A DNA stretch of 64,000 nucleotides from DATFWC01 sp963777755 (GTDB taxonomy: Bacteria; Pseudomonadota; Alphaproteobacteria; Rhizobiales; Xanthobacteraceae), in the NCBI GenBank assembly GCA_963777755.1, contig CAVZSC010000026.1, forward strand, positions 930,001 through 994,000, given 5' to 3'. The first letter of the stretch is position 1, and every line of letters begins with the position of its first letter. Below, one piece after another: positions 42,956 through 53,286 of this stretch. The translations under genes were made by a program, and so were the position numbers. The notes beneath the pieces are model-generated. The model searched no databases and had not been told where the DNA came from. It worked only from the letters and a program-made list of their open reading frames with translations.

Positions 42956-43417
42956 ATGACAGCCAGCACCGCTGAGTGCAGCATCGTGACGGTGGAGCGC
43001 CGGCGCACCGCCGTCGTCAAAGTCCAGGTCCCGATGGCCGAAATTCCTCGGGCGGAGCGGTCAGCGCGGACCAAGCTCGAGGCCGCTCTCTCGTCGCTCG
43101 ACGTCGGTCCCCTGGGGCAAGCGTTTACGCTATGGCGACCGCCGGTGGACGGCCGTCTCTATATGGAACCCGGGGTGCTGGTCGCGCGTACGTTCGAACC
43201 GCTCGGGGAGGTGGTGCCGTCCGCCGTGCCGTCCGGCCGCGCCGCATACTTTCTGCATGTCGGTTCTTACGAGGGCATTCCCGGCGCCTGGAACACCCTG
43301 TTCGATTGGTGCTCGAAGCAGAAGCTCGATCTCGCCGGCATCAACTGGCAAATCTACGGGGACCACGATGAGGATCCCGCGAGGCTGACGACCGCGCTCT
43401 ACGCCCTGTTGGCGTGA
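42956..43417 (+). CDS. GyrI-like (AraC effector-binding fold) protein
   Basis: A 153-residue protein with the SHS2 tandem fold of GyrI/BmrR-type ligand-binding domains: VERRRTAVVKVQVPMAEI at the N terminus and YEGIPGAWNTLFDWCSKQKL with the conserved acidic ligand residue, ending NWQIYGDHDEDP. No DNA-binding domain is attached, so it may sequester small cationic ligands or act as a gyrase-inhibitor-type protein. The ATG at 42956 has GGGG upstream. Confidence 0.75.
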   Translation: MTASTAECSIVTVERRRTAVVKVQVPMAEIPRAERSARTKLEAALSSLDVGPLGQAFTLWRPPVDGRLYMEPGVLVARTFEPLGEVVPSAVPSGRAAYFLHVGSYEGIPGAWNTLFDWCSKQKLDLAGINWQIYGDHDEDPARLTTALYALLA

Positions 43418-43437
43418 CAATTGACAGGCAATTGCCG

Positions 43438-44202
43438 CTAAATCGCTGCGTAGCCCCCGTCGACCAGGAGGTCAGCGCCGGTCATGAAGCTCGACGCGTC
43501 GCTCGCCAGGAACAGCGCAGCCTCGGCGATCTCCTGCGGCTGGCCGAGGCGCCCCATCAGGTGCTTTGGGCCCATGACCCGGCGCGCCGCTTCCATGTCG
43601 CCGAAGCGCCGGGTCATGCGCTGCGTCTCGATCGCCCCGGGCGAGAGCGCATTGACCCGGACGTTCTGCCCCGCATGGTCGATCGCCATCGCCTTGGCGA
43701 GCTGGATCAGGGCGGCCTTGGCGGCGCAGTAGGCCGGCCGCTCGGCGGTGCCGACGCGCCCGAGCTGCGACCCCATGTGGATGATGCTTCCCTCCCCCGC
43801 GGCGATCATCAGCGGCAGCACGGCGCGGCTCATCAGGTAGGCGCCGCGGACGTGCACGGCGAACACGCGGTCCCACTCGTCCGGCGCGATGTCGCAGACG
43901 GTGCCGCCCGCGTCGTATCCCGCCGCCGCATTGACGAGAACGTGTGCGACCCCGAAGGCATCACGCGCCGCGGCGGCCGCGCGCAGCGTGTCCGCCTCGA
44001 CGCTGACGTCGCACGAAACGGCGATGACTTTGCGGCCCGAGCCCGCGATCGCTGCCGCGGTTGCGTTTGCGGCCGCGGCGTCGATATCGACGCACGCCAC
44101 GGCGGCTCCGGCCTGCGCGAATGTCAGCGCGATGGCGCGCGCGATGCCGTTGCCGGCGCCGGTCACGATCGCGGCTTTCCCATCCAAGCTTTGGTCAGTC
44201 AT
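43438..44202 (-). CDS. Short-chain dehydrogenase/reductase
   Basis: A 254-residue classical SDR: AAIVTGAGNGIARAIALTFA (TGxxxGIG), active-site S in IIHMGSQLG, and the YCAAK pair (YxxxK), with a C-terminal TGADLLVDGGYAAI. It is the last gene of the aromatic-acid transporter operon, 11 bp after livF. A dihydrodiol or keto-reductase role in the same pathway is plausible. Confidence 0.9.
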   Translation of the reverse strand: MTDQSLDGKAAIVTGAGNGIARAIALTFAQAGAAVACVDIDAAAANATAAAIAGSGRKVIAVSCDVSVEADTLRAAAAARDAFGVAHVLVNAAAGYDAGGTVCDIAPDEWDRVFAVHVRGAYLMSRAVLPLMIAAGEGSIIHMGSQLGRVGTAERPAYCAAKAALIQLAKAMAIDHAGQNVRVNALSPGAIETQRMTRRFGDMEAARRVMGPKHLMGRLGQPQEIAEAALFLASDASSFMTGADLLVDGGYAAI

Positions 44203-44213
44203 GTCGGGCTCCC

Positions 44214-44951
44214 TCACAATGCGATGCGTGCGGCTGTGCTGCCCAGATAGGCCTGGCGCACACGCTCGTCCTGGCGCAGCGCGGCGCATGCCCCGCTGGC
44301 GATGATCGAGCCGGTCTGCAGCACGTAGCCGCGGCTCGCCGTCTCCAGCGCATAGCGGGCGTTCTGCTCGACCAGAAGAACGCTGATGCCCTCCGCATTG
44401 ACGGCGCGGATGGTGCGGAAGATGTCCTGCACGATGAGCGGCGCCAGGCCAAGCGAGGGCTCGTCGAGGCACAGGAGCTGCGGTTGCGACATCAGGGCGC
44501 GCCCGAGCGCCAGCATCTGCTGCTCGCCGCCCGACAGCGTGCCGGCGTTCTGGCCCGCCCGTTCCTCGAGCCGCGGGAACATCGCGAACACCTTGTCGAT
44601 CAGGCCACGCACCTTGGCGGCATCCCGGCGGTAGCGGAACGCGCCGAGCTCGAGGTTTTCCCGCGCCGTGAGGAAGGGAAATACGCGGCGGCCTTCGGGC
44701 ACCAGCGCGATGCCGAGCCGCACGCGCTCGTGCGAGGGAAGCCGGGTAATGTCGCGGCCATCGAGCCGGATGGTGCCGGCGCGCGGCATGAGTGCCCCGG
44801 CGATGGCGCGCAGGGTGGTCGATTTGCCCGCCCCGTTGGCGCCGATCAGCGTGACGATCTCCCCCCGGTCCACGTGGAAGCTCACATTGCGGCACGCCGC
44901 GACCTCGCCGTAGGCGAGCTCGAGGCCTTGCGCCTCCAGCAGCGCGCTCAT
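44214..44951 (-). CDS. livF: Branched-chain amino acid-type ABC transporter ATPase (LivF)
   Basis: A 245-residue ATPase: Walker A GANGAGKST, signature LSGGEQQMLALGRAL, Walker B LLCLDEPSLGLAP. It is intact, unlike the other transporter genes of this operon. It overlaps the livG end by ATGA. In this context the transporter probably imports aromatic acids rather than leucine. Confidence 0.92.
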   Translation of the reverse strand: MSALLEAQGLELAYGEVAACRNVSFHVDRGEIVTLIGANGAGKSTTLRAIAGALMPRAGTIRLDGRDITRLPSHERVRLGIALVPEGRRVFPFLTARENLELGAFRYRRDAAKVRGLIDKVFAMFPRLEERAGQNAGTLSGGEQQMLALGRALMSQPQLLCLDEPSLGLAPLIVQDIFRTIRAVNAEGISVLLVEQNARYALETASRGYVLQTGSIIASGACAALRQDERVRQAYLGSTAARIAL

Positions 44952-45748
44952 TTGAGCTCGGCTCCCAGGTAGGCGGCGATCACCTCGGGGTTCTGCTGCA
45001 CCTCGGCCGGCGTGCCCTCGAACAGGTACTGGCCGTAGTCCATCACCAGGATCCGGTCGGCGACCCGCATCACCAGGTCCATGTTGTGCTCGACCACCAC
45101 CAGGGTGAGCCCACGCTCGCGCAGGACGCGCATGCCGATCGAGCAGCCGCTCGACCTCGGCGGCGTTGAGGCCGGCGGCCGGCTCGTCCACCATCAACAG
45201 GCGCGGCGCGGTCGCGAGCGCGCGCGCAATCTCCAGCATGCGCTGCTCCCCGTAGGCGAGCGAGCCGGCCAGCACGGCGGCGCGATCGAGCAGCCCGACG
45301 AAGCCGAGGAGCGCGTGGGCTTCGTCGCGGCAGCGCACATGATCGCGCCGGAACGCGCCGCCATGCACGACGTATTGCCACGGCGGGATCGCATGATGGA
45401 CATGGAATCCAGCCACCACGTTGTCGAGCACGGACAGCTGCCGGAACAGCCGGATCTTCTGGAACGTGCGCGCGAGCCCGAGTCGCACGCGGCGGTGCGC
45501 CGGCAAGCCGACCAGGTCGGCGCCGTCGAAGCCTCATCGTCCCGGCGTCGGGCTGGTAGAGCCCGCTGATCAGGTTGAGCAGGGTCGATTTGCCGGCGCC
45601 GTTCGGCCCGATGATGGCGAAGATCGAGCCGGTCGGAACCGCGAAGTCCAATGTCACGAACGGCTCGCACGCCGCCGAAGCTCTTGTGCAGGCCGGCCGC
45701 CTGGAACAGCGGCGCGCGCTCGACCGGTTGTGGAGCCGCTGCGCCCAT
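44948..45748 (-). pseudogene. livG: ABC transporter ATPase LivG, interrupted by single-base insertions
   Basis: The protein can be assembled across three frames: MGAAAPQPVERAPLFQAAGL with KSFGGVRAV, then the segment FAVPTGSIFAIIGPNGAGKS, then GLARTFQKIRLFRQLSVLDN to LLMVDEPAAGLNAAEVERLL, and finally VVVEHNMDLVMRVADRILVM. Breaks lie near 45131, 45533 and 45670; the first two are clear one-base insertions (GATCG[G]CATG and AGG[C]TTCGAC read on the coding strand). The ATG at 45748 overlaps the livM stop (TGATG). Probably a functional gene with sequence errors. Confidence 0.8.
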
Positions 45749-46794
45749 CAGCCGGCGCCCACCGCGCTGCGCCGGGGCCACGCCCTGCGCAGGCGCGCTA
45801 CGAGATATTGGGCGGCCTGCACCATGCCGCCCGGCATGAACAGGACCACCAGGGTGAGCGTCACGCCATAGACGACGAGCCGCAAATCGCCGATGCCGCG
45901 CAGGAGCTCCGGCAGGACGGTGAGGAGGATCGCGCCGAACACCGGGCCGATCAGGGTGCCCATGCCGCCGACGATCACCATCGGCGAGGATGGTGAAGGA
46001 TTCGGTGATGAAGAACGCGTCGGGCACCAGGGTGCCGACGAAGCTCGCGTAGAAGCATCCCGCCGCGCCGGCGACGCCAGAGCCGATGCCGAAGGCGAAC
46101 ACCTTCCAGGCCGGGCAGTTGATGCCGAGCGAGGCGGCGGAGACCTCGTCCTCCCGAATGGCGGTCAGCGTCTCGCCGATCGGCGAGCGCACCAGTTGAT
46201 CGAGCAGCAGATAGGAGAGCAGCGCGAATCCGGCGACCAGGTAGAACAGCGCGACCAGGTTGGAGAAGTCGATCGTCGGCAGCCCGGGCAGGGCCAGCGG
46301 GGGCGGCGGCTGGATGGCGTAGATGCCGAGCGGTCCCTGGGTGAGGCTGATCCAGTTGAGCAGGATCTGATACGATGATCACCGCGAAGCCGAGCGACGC
46401 GATCGCGAGGTAGTGGCCGCGCAGCCGCACGGCGAACAGCGACAGCAGCATTCCCGACACGCCGGCGAGCACGACGCCGCACGCGAACGCTGGCCAGAAC
46501 GGCATGCCGAGCCGCATGATCAGCAAGGTCGAGACGTAGGCGCCGATGCCGTAGAAGGCGGACTGCCCGAGATTGAGCTGGCCCGCATAGCCGAGGATGA
46601 AGTCGAGCCCGAGCGCGAGCAGCACGTTGATCGCGCAGACCGATCAGGTTGGTGCTGCCAGTAGAATCCGGTGAACAGCAGCGGCAGCACCGCGATGACC
46701 AGCGCGCCAGGACGTAAAGCCAAAATCGCGAGACGCGCAGCGCCGTGCTGCGAAGCAGAGGTGCAGTGCGAGGCCGCGCCGCGGCGTCAGACAT
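45748..46794 (-). pseudogene. livM: ABC transporter permease LivM, interrupted by single-base shifts
   Basis: A LivM-type permease broken by several frame changes. Segments: MSDAAARPRTAPLLRSTALR with SRFWLYVL, then LALGLDFILGYAGQLNLGQS (LivM signature) to LGFAVII, then PIGETLTAIREDEVSAASLG to ESFTIL, and MVIVGGMGTLIGPVFGAILL. Breaks at 45982 and 46373 are one-base insertions; others lie near 46637 and 46715. About eight hydrophobic helices remain once frames are joined. The start overlaps the livH stop by 8 bp. Confidence 0.8.
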
Positions 46795-47674
46795 TTTCTT
46801 CGCGCCTCTCGGAGATCAGCCCGGTCGGCCGGAACGCCAGCATCAGCAGCAGCAGGCGCGAACACCACGATGTCGATCAGCCCGGGATCGAGATACTGCG
46901 TGGTGAAGCTCTCGATCAGGCCGACCAGCAGGCCGGCGAGGATCGTTCCTTCCACGTTGCCGAAGCCGCCGATGATCACGATCGCGAACGCCTTCACGAT
47001 CACCGAGGTGCCGGCGAACGGGGTGAGCACCAGCACCGGCGCCGAGCATCGCGCCGGCCATGCCGGCGAGCGCCGAGGCGATCACGATGGTGAGCATGAT
47101 CAGGTGGTTCGGGTTGATCCCCATCAGGCCCGGCGGTCTCGCGATCCTGCGACACCGCGCGCAGCGCCTTGCCCAGGAAGGTGAACTTCATGAACGCGTA
47201 GAGCAGCCCGATGGTCGCGGTCGAGACCGCGATGATGATGAGGCTCTGCACCGTGAAGAACGATGCCCGCGACGCGCAGACCTGTTGGCTGTAGGGCGTC
47301 TCGAACGCGTAGGGGATCGGCCCGAACCACGCGAGCATCGCGTTCTGCATCATGGTCGAGACGCCGATCGTGGCGATCAGCGGCAGAAGCTCGCTGCCGC
47401 TTGCTCGCGCAGCGGCGCGAAGATCGCCAGCATTGATCGAGCCAGCCGAGCACCGCGCCGACCACCAGCGCGACCGCGATGCCGCCAGGTAGCTGCCGCC
47501 GAGCAGGTGCATGAAGAAATAGGCGGCGAACGCGCCCAGCGTGACGAAGTCCGCATGCGCGAAGTTGATCTGGACCAGCACGCCGTAGATCAGCGTGAGG
47601 CCCAGAGCCACCAGCACGTACAGGCTTCCGACCACGATACCGTTGATCGCCTGCTGCGCGACGACCGTGGTCAT
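46787..47674 (-). pseudogene. livH: ABC transporter permease LivH, interrupted by frame shifts
   Basis: A LivH-type permease starting MTTVVAQQAINGIVVGSLYV with LTLIYGVLVQINFAHADFVT, then IIIAVSTATIGLLYAFMKFT, NPNHLIMLTIVIASALAGMA, FGNVEGTILAGLLVGLIESF, and ending SERREENV at 46787. Frame changes occur near 46850, 47040, 47130, 47275, 47405 and 47490. It begins 19 bp after the binding-protein stop. As with its neighbours, all domains are present and only single-base shifts break it. Confidence 0.78.
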
Positions 47675-47693
47675 GGGGCAGGCCGGCCGGGCT

Positions 47694-48860
47694 TCAGTTC
47701 CAGTTCAGCGCCTTCCAGGACAGGTCGGCCATGGTCTCCATGTAGTGGATCGTGTCCATCTTGATGTTCTGGTTGGTCTTGTCGAACTCGACGCTGCCGG
47801 TGACGCCGGAGAAGTCCTTGGTGGCGGCGAAGCGCGTCGCGGATCGACTGCGCGTCCTTGGCGCCGCGCTTCATGACGTCGGCGATCAGCATGATCTGGT
47901 CGTAGGCATGCGCGTTGAGTGCGTCGGGTCGGCGATTGAACTTCGCCTTGAACGCCTGCGACGAAGTTCTTGACGATGTCGCGCTGGTCGGTCGGGTCGA
48001 ACTGCACGATGCGCACATAGCCGACCGCCGCCTTGCCGGCCTTCTGCTCGAAGCCGAACGGGAGCCAGATGGTGCCGAGCTGGATCGCCGCTCCGCCGCC
48101 GCCTTTGATGACGCCGGCCTGCGCCAGCGCCTGGGTGATCTTCAGCCCCTGGCCTTCGAGCGTGTAGGTCGGGATGACGTCGACCTTGCCGAGCCCGGCG
48201 ATGCGGGTCGCGATCGCCGTGAAGTCGTTGACGTCGCGGCCGAAGCCGATGTCGGCGAGGATCTTGCCGCCGAGCTTGTCGAAGGTCTCATTGAACACCT
48301 TGGCGTTGCCGATGCCGGCGTTGGTGTTCTCGTAGAGCAGCACGGCGGTGCGCGCATTGAGCTGCTTGTAGGCATGGGTGGCGATGTCGACGCCCTGCAT
48401 CACCTCGTTCGGCATGATGCGGAAGGTCCACGGGTTGCCCGGCTCGGTGATCCGGATCGAGGAGGAGCCGGCATTGAGGAACGGCATCTTGGCCTGCGCC
48501 ATCGATCGGCATGATGGCGAGGGTCGCGTCGGAGCATTCCTCGCCGATGACGACATCGGGCTTGTACTGGTCGAGCAGCCGCTTGGCCGCCTGCGTGGCG
48601 GGCAGCGGCGCTGCAGGCGGAGTCCTCATACTGGATCGCGAACTTGTACGCCGTTGATGCCGGTCTTGTTGAGCTGCTCGAGCGCGAGCTCGATGCCCTG
48701 CTTGTCCTGCGCGCCGAAATAGGCGCCCGGGCCCCGACATCGGCAGCAGCGCGCCGATCTTGATGACGTTGTCGGCGACCCAGCCGGTGCTGGCGAGCAT
48801 GGCGGCAAGCGCCGCGCCCGCCGCAATTGTCACGATGGTTCTGCGCCGATTTCCGCTCAT
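47694..48860 (-). pseudogene. Branched-chain amino acid-type binding protein, interrupted by single-base insertions
   Basis: A type I periplasmic binding protein (LivK/aromatic-acid group). Signal peptide GNRRRTIVTIAAGAALAAML, then VIKIGALLPMSGPG, FGAQDKQGIELALEQLNKTG, LLDQYKPDVVIGEECSDATL, NPWTFRIMPNEVMQGVDIAT, VDVIPTYTLEGQGLKITQAL and a C terminus ending KALNWN. Breaks near 47830, 47957, 48507, 48612, 48652 and 48732 are each explained by one extra base. A GGAGGGG box precedes the ATG at 48860. Its order before livHMGF marks it as the binding protein of this transporter; the decarboxylase upstream suggests an aromatic carboxylate ligand. Confidence 0.8.
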
Positions 48861-48928
48861 CGACCCCTCCTGTCTGGCTGACCGGCGATTACACCTCAAC
48901 CCTGCAACACTTGGCAATGTGCCGAGGC

Positions 48929-49921
48929 TCAGATTTTGGAGATCTCGAACACCGACCGGGCGAACAGCTCCTCGACCGCGACCTTCCGGTCGACCAGGCC
49001 CTGCTCGTGGGCGTACTGCGTGAGCGCCTCGATCTCGCGCAGGTTCTCGTGCACGCCGTAGCTCCAAAAATCCTTGCCCATGACATCGATCGTGGCCTTG
49101 GTCTCGGCTTCGAGCCACGGCAGGCTCACCATCAGGGCGTTGACGTCGGTCAGGTCGGTCATGGCGAGCGCCTTGGCCTCGCAGAACGCCTTGTAGAGGC
49201 TGACCGGCAGCCACGGATACCACTCCACCAGCTGCTTGCGGATGCCGATCAGGTGCATGATCGGGAACAGGCGGGTCTTCTTGTAGTAGGCCTGCTCGGC
49301 CGCGCGCGTGTCGGGGAACAGGCGCCGGATGTGCGGCTCGCCGGCCAGGAACGACGACGGCGCCCGCGCGGTGAACAGGGCATCGAGCTCGCCCGCTTCG
49401 AGCATACCGACCAGGGTCTTGTCAGGATCGATCGGCTTGAGGTCGAGCCCCGGAATGGGTTTGAGCGGCGTGCGCTCCTGGCGGCCGGGCTGCTCCTGCC
49501 CGCCGCTGCGCCAATGGATCTCCGCGGGGAGGACGCCGTATTCGTGCTGCATCATCCCGCGCATCCACACCACCGCGGTGATCTGATATTCGGGAAGGCC
49601 GATGCGCTTGCCGCGCAGGTCCTCCGGCTTGCGGATGCCCGCGTCGGCGCGGACATAGATGCCCGAGTGGCGGAAGATGCGCGATACGAACGCGGGAATC
49701 CCCACGTATTCCGAGGTGCCGGCCCCGACGGTGCGGATGAAGCTCGAGAACGAGATTTCCGAGACGTCGAATTCCTGGAACTTGAACGCGCGGTGGAAGA
49801 TCTCTTCCGGATAGAGCGGCAGGTAGGTGACGGCGCAGCCTTCCACCTTGACGCGGCCGTCCTGGATGGCGCGCGTGCGATCGTAATTGCCGCACGCAAT
49901 GGTAATCGGCACCTCGACCAT
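48929..49921 (-). CDS. 4,5-dihydroxyphthalate decarboxylase-like protein
   Basis: A 330-residue protein starting VEVPITIACGNYDRTRAIQD, followed by VEGCAVTYLPLYPEEIFHRA and EFDVSEISFSSFIRT. These are features of the Pht5/4,5-dihydroxyphthalate decarboxylase family, which shares the fold of periplasmic binding proteins but has no signal peptide. It would yield protocatechuate from 4,5-dihydroxyphthalate, which the divergent ring-cleavage dioxygenase could then open. It heads the transporter operon (68 bp to the binding protein). Some family members are uncharacterised, so the exact substrate is uncertain. Confidence 0.82.
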   Translation of the reverse strand: MVEVPITIACGNYDRTRAIQDGRVKVEGCAVTYLPLYPEEIFHRAFKFQEFDVSEISFSSFIRTVGAGTSEYVGIPAFVSRIFRHSGIYVRADAGIRKPEDLRGKRIGLPEYQITAVVWMRGMMQHEYGVLPAEIHWRSGGQEQPGRQERTPLKPIPGLDLKPIDPDKTLVGMLEAGELDALFTARAPSSFLAGEPHIRRLFPDTRAAEQAYYKKTRLFPIMHLIGIRKQLVEWYPWLPVSLYKAFCEAKALAMTDLTDVNALMVSLPWLEAETKATIDVMGKDFWSYGVHENLREIEALTQYAHEQGLVDRKVAVEELFARSVFEISKI

Positions 49922-50062
49922 CGTGTCTCCTGATCTGCTCTTGCTGCTGGTGGTTCGACGACCCGGAAGGGCAGTCACGCGGAATATTGCTCAGCGTACT
50001 TCCTAATTTTTCGCCTGTGAAGCATGATGACCGCAGAGGTCAGATGCGAAAGGAGATGAGCC

Positions 50063-51121
50063 ATGCGGTCGACCGTCATCGGCGGGGCGATGCTGCCCCA
50101 CGCGCCGCAGTTCTTCACCATGCCCGACACCGAGGACAAGGATCTGGTCGCGCACGTGCGCGAGGTCGCCGCCGACATCGGCAGGCGCCTCAAGGCGTTG
50201 CAGCCCGACCTGTGGATCATCTTCTCCAACGACCATGCCGAGCAGTTCTTCCACAACGTGGCGCCGCCGTTCACGGTGCACGTCGGCGGCGAGGCGACCG
50301 GCGAGTTCGCCGGCCGCAAGTTCCACTGGAAGATCCCGAGCGAGATCGCGTTCGAGATCGTGCGCCAGCTCTACCGGCAGAATTTCGACCCGGCGTTCAC
50401 CTCCACCGCCAAGATCGATTACGCGATCGGCATCCCGCTGACCCACCTCGGCCTCACCGACCCGGTGCTGCCGATCTACGTCAACGCCTACCTGCCGCCG
50501 CAGCCGACCATGGAGCGCTGCTATGCGTTCGGCCAGGCGGTGGCGCGCACCGTCACCACGCTCGGGCTCAAGACCGTGATCCTGTCGAGCGGCGGCATGT
50601 CGCATTTCCCCGGCACCGACCGCTACTCCAACCCGGAGCTCGCCTGGGACAAGCGCGTGCTGGAGAAGCTCGCCGCCGGCAACCTCAAATCGCTGATCGG
50701 CTACGACGAGGCGGAGCTCGACGACACCGGCAACATCGAGCTGCGCTGCTGGGCCTGCGCGGCCGGCGCGCTGGGCGAGCGCAAGCCCGACGTGGTCTCG
50801 CTCGATCCGAGCTGGCACCACAACTACGCCTCGCTCGCCTGGATCGACGGCGGCGTCGGCGATCACGCGGCGCACTATCCGGCGATCCGGCCGGAGCTGG
50901 TCGAATTGACCTCGGCGCTACATGCGCTGGCGCACGACGCCGACATGCGGGCGCGCTACGTGCGCGACGCCGCCGCCTACGCGGATCAGTTCCAGCTGCC
51001 GCCCGACCAGCGCGAGGCCCTGATCCGGCTCGACATGCCGACCATCGTGAAGCTCGGCACGCACCCGCTGGTGCCGTTCCTCGCCGAGATGCAGGTCAAG
51101 CGCGCACGGGCGGCGCGGTGA
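50063..51121 (+). CDS. Class III extradiol dioxygenase, fused LigB-LigA type
   Basis: A 352-residue protein combining a LigB catalytic domain (about 1-275) with a LigA-like C-terminal domain (about 280-345, with LTSALHALAHDADMRARYVR and LDMPTIVKLGTHPLVPFLAE). LigB landmarks: H13 in MLPHAPQF, H58 in SNDHAEQ, H181 in SSGGMSH, and E in GNIELRCW. Separate LigA and LigB make protocatechuate 4,5-dioxygenase; the single-chain order resembles gallate dioxygenases (about 420 residues), but this one is shorter. The divergent 4,5-dihydroxyphthalate decarboxylase-like gene supports a protocatechuate- or gallate-type substrate. Confidence 0.85.
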   Translation: MRSTVIGGAMLPHAPQFFTMPDTEDKDLVAHVREVAADIGRRLKALQPDLWIIFSNDHAEQFFHNVAPPFTVHVGGEATGEFAGRKFHWKIPSEIAFEIVRQLYRQNFDPAFTSTAKIDYAIGIPLTHLGLTDPVLPIYVNAYLPPQPTMERCYAFGQAVARTVTTLGLKTVILSSGGMSHFPGTDRYSNPELAWDKRVLEKLAAGNLKSLIGYDEAELDDTGNIELRCWACAAGALGERKPDVVSLDPSWHHNYASLAWIDGGVGDHAAHYPAIRPELVELTSALHALAHDADMRARYVRDAAAYADQFQLPPDQREALIRLDMPTIVKLGTHPLVPFLAEMQVKRARAAR

Positions 51122-51153
51122 TCGGCTCGCGGTTGGGCGACGCAATGCGATGC

Positions 51154-51291
51154 CGCTTGCTCCACCTCGCCCCGCTTGCGGGGAGAGGTCGGCGCGCTCT
51201 TGCGCGCTGGGTGAGGGGGCCTTCCCATAGGCATAGACTCGCGTTGGTGCCCCTCACCCCGACCCTCACCCCGCAAGCGGGGAGAGGGAGC
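51154..51291. repeat. GC-rich palindromic element, copy A
   Basis: About 138 bp with outer stems CCCCGCTTGCGGGGAGAGG and CACCCCGCAAGCGGGGAGAG and inner complementary arms GGTGAGGGGGC / GCCCCTCACC. Preceded by CGCTTGCTCC, as in the other copies. It fills the gap between the ring-cleavage dioxygenase and the convergent coxS-coxG gene. Same subfamily as copy C, in the opposite orientation. Confidence 0.85.
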
Positions 51292-51319
51292 GCGCATCAG
51301 CAAACGGCGAGACCGCGTT

Positions 51320-52470
<1,151 letters not shown>

Positions 52471-52474
<4 letters not shown>

Positions 52475-53286
52475 GACAGCACCTGTTGCAGGGCTCGGGT
52501 CACCACGGCTGTCGCCATGCGCCGCTCGATCGCGTCGAGATCGGGTGCGGCCTGCATCACCGCCTCGGAGACGCCCGCCAGGGCGGCTGCGCCTTCGCGC
52601 GCAACGCGGTCCGCCAGGGCGGTGAGCGGCAGCGGCGTCGGCTTCAGCGCGCCGAGGAAGACGCGTGCCGCTCCGCTCTGCGGATCGAACGCTGCCGCGG
52701 CGCTCGCTTCGGCGAATTCGCCGGTCTTGCGGCAGAACTTGTAATAGCCGAAGCGCCCCGCCGCGGAGAGCTTCGGCACGTCGATCGTCTCGATGATCTC
52801 ATTCTCGCCGAGGTCGGTGGCGAAGGCGCCGCGCATCAGCCGCTCGACCGCGACGCTGCGCGTCCCGCCGGCACCACGCAGATGCGCGGTCGCGCCCAAC
52901 GCCGCGAGCGCGGTCGGCCAATCAGCGGCGGGGTCGGCGTGCGCCAGGCTGCCGCCGATCGTGCCGCGGTTGCGCACCGCCCGGTAGGCGATGCCGGCGG
53001 CGACGCGGCTCAGCGCCTCGGCCCCGGCAAGCCGGCGGTCTTCCAGGCGCGCATGAGTGACCGCGGCGCCGATACGCCAGGCCGCGCCCAAATCCTCCAC
53101 GTCCTGCAGCGCCGCGAGGCGCGACACATCGATCAGCAGCCCCGGACGCGCGAGCCGCAGATTGAGCATCGGTCCGAGCGACTGTCCTCCCGCCAGGAGC
53201 TTGGCGGAGCCACCTCCTTGCGCCAGGGCGGAGAGCGCCTCCGGCACATCCTTCGGCCGCACGTAGTCGAAGCTCGCGGCCTTCAT
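52471..53286 (-). CDS. coxM: Molybdenum hydroxylase FAD-binding subunit (CoxM-like)
   Basis: A 271-residue FAD subunit: AKLLAGGQSLGPMLNLRLAR and RNRGTIGGSLAHADPAADWP are the two FAD-binding loops of the XDH/CODH medium subunit, and YKFCRKTGEFAEASAAAAF is the conserved C-terminal block. It passes electrons from the 2Fe-2S subunit. ATGA overlaps on both sides couple it to coxL and coxS. Confidence 0.9.

Noticed and set aside
44948..48860. Programmed frameshifting in the liv genes
   Set aside because: Shifts occur at many unrelated contexts without slippery heptamers and all in one direction, which fits sequence errors instead.
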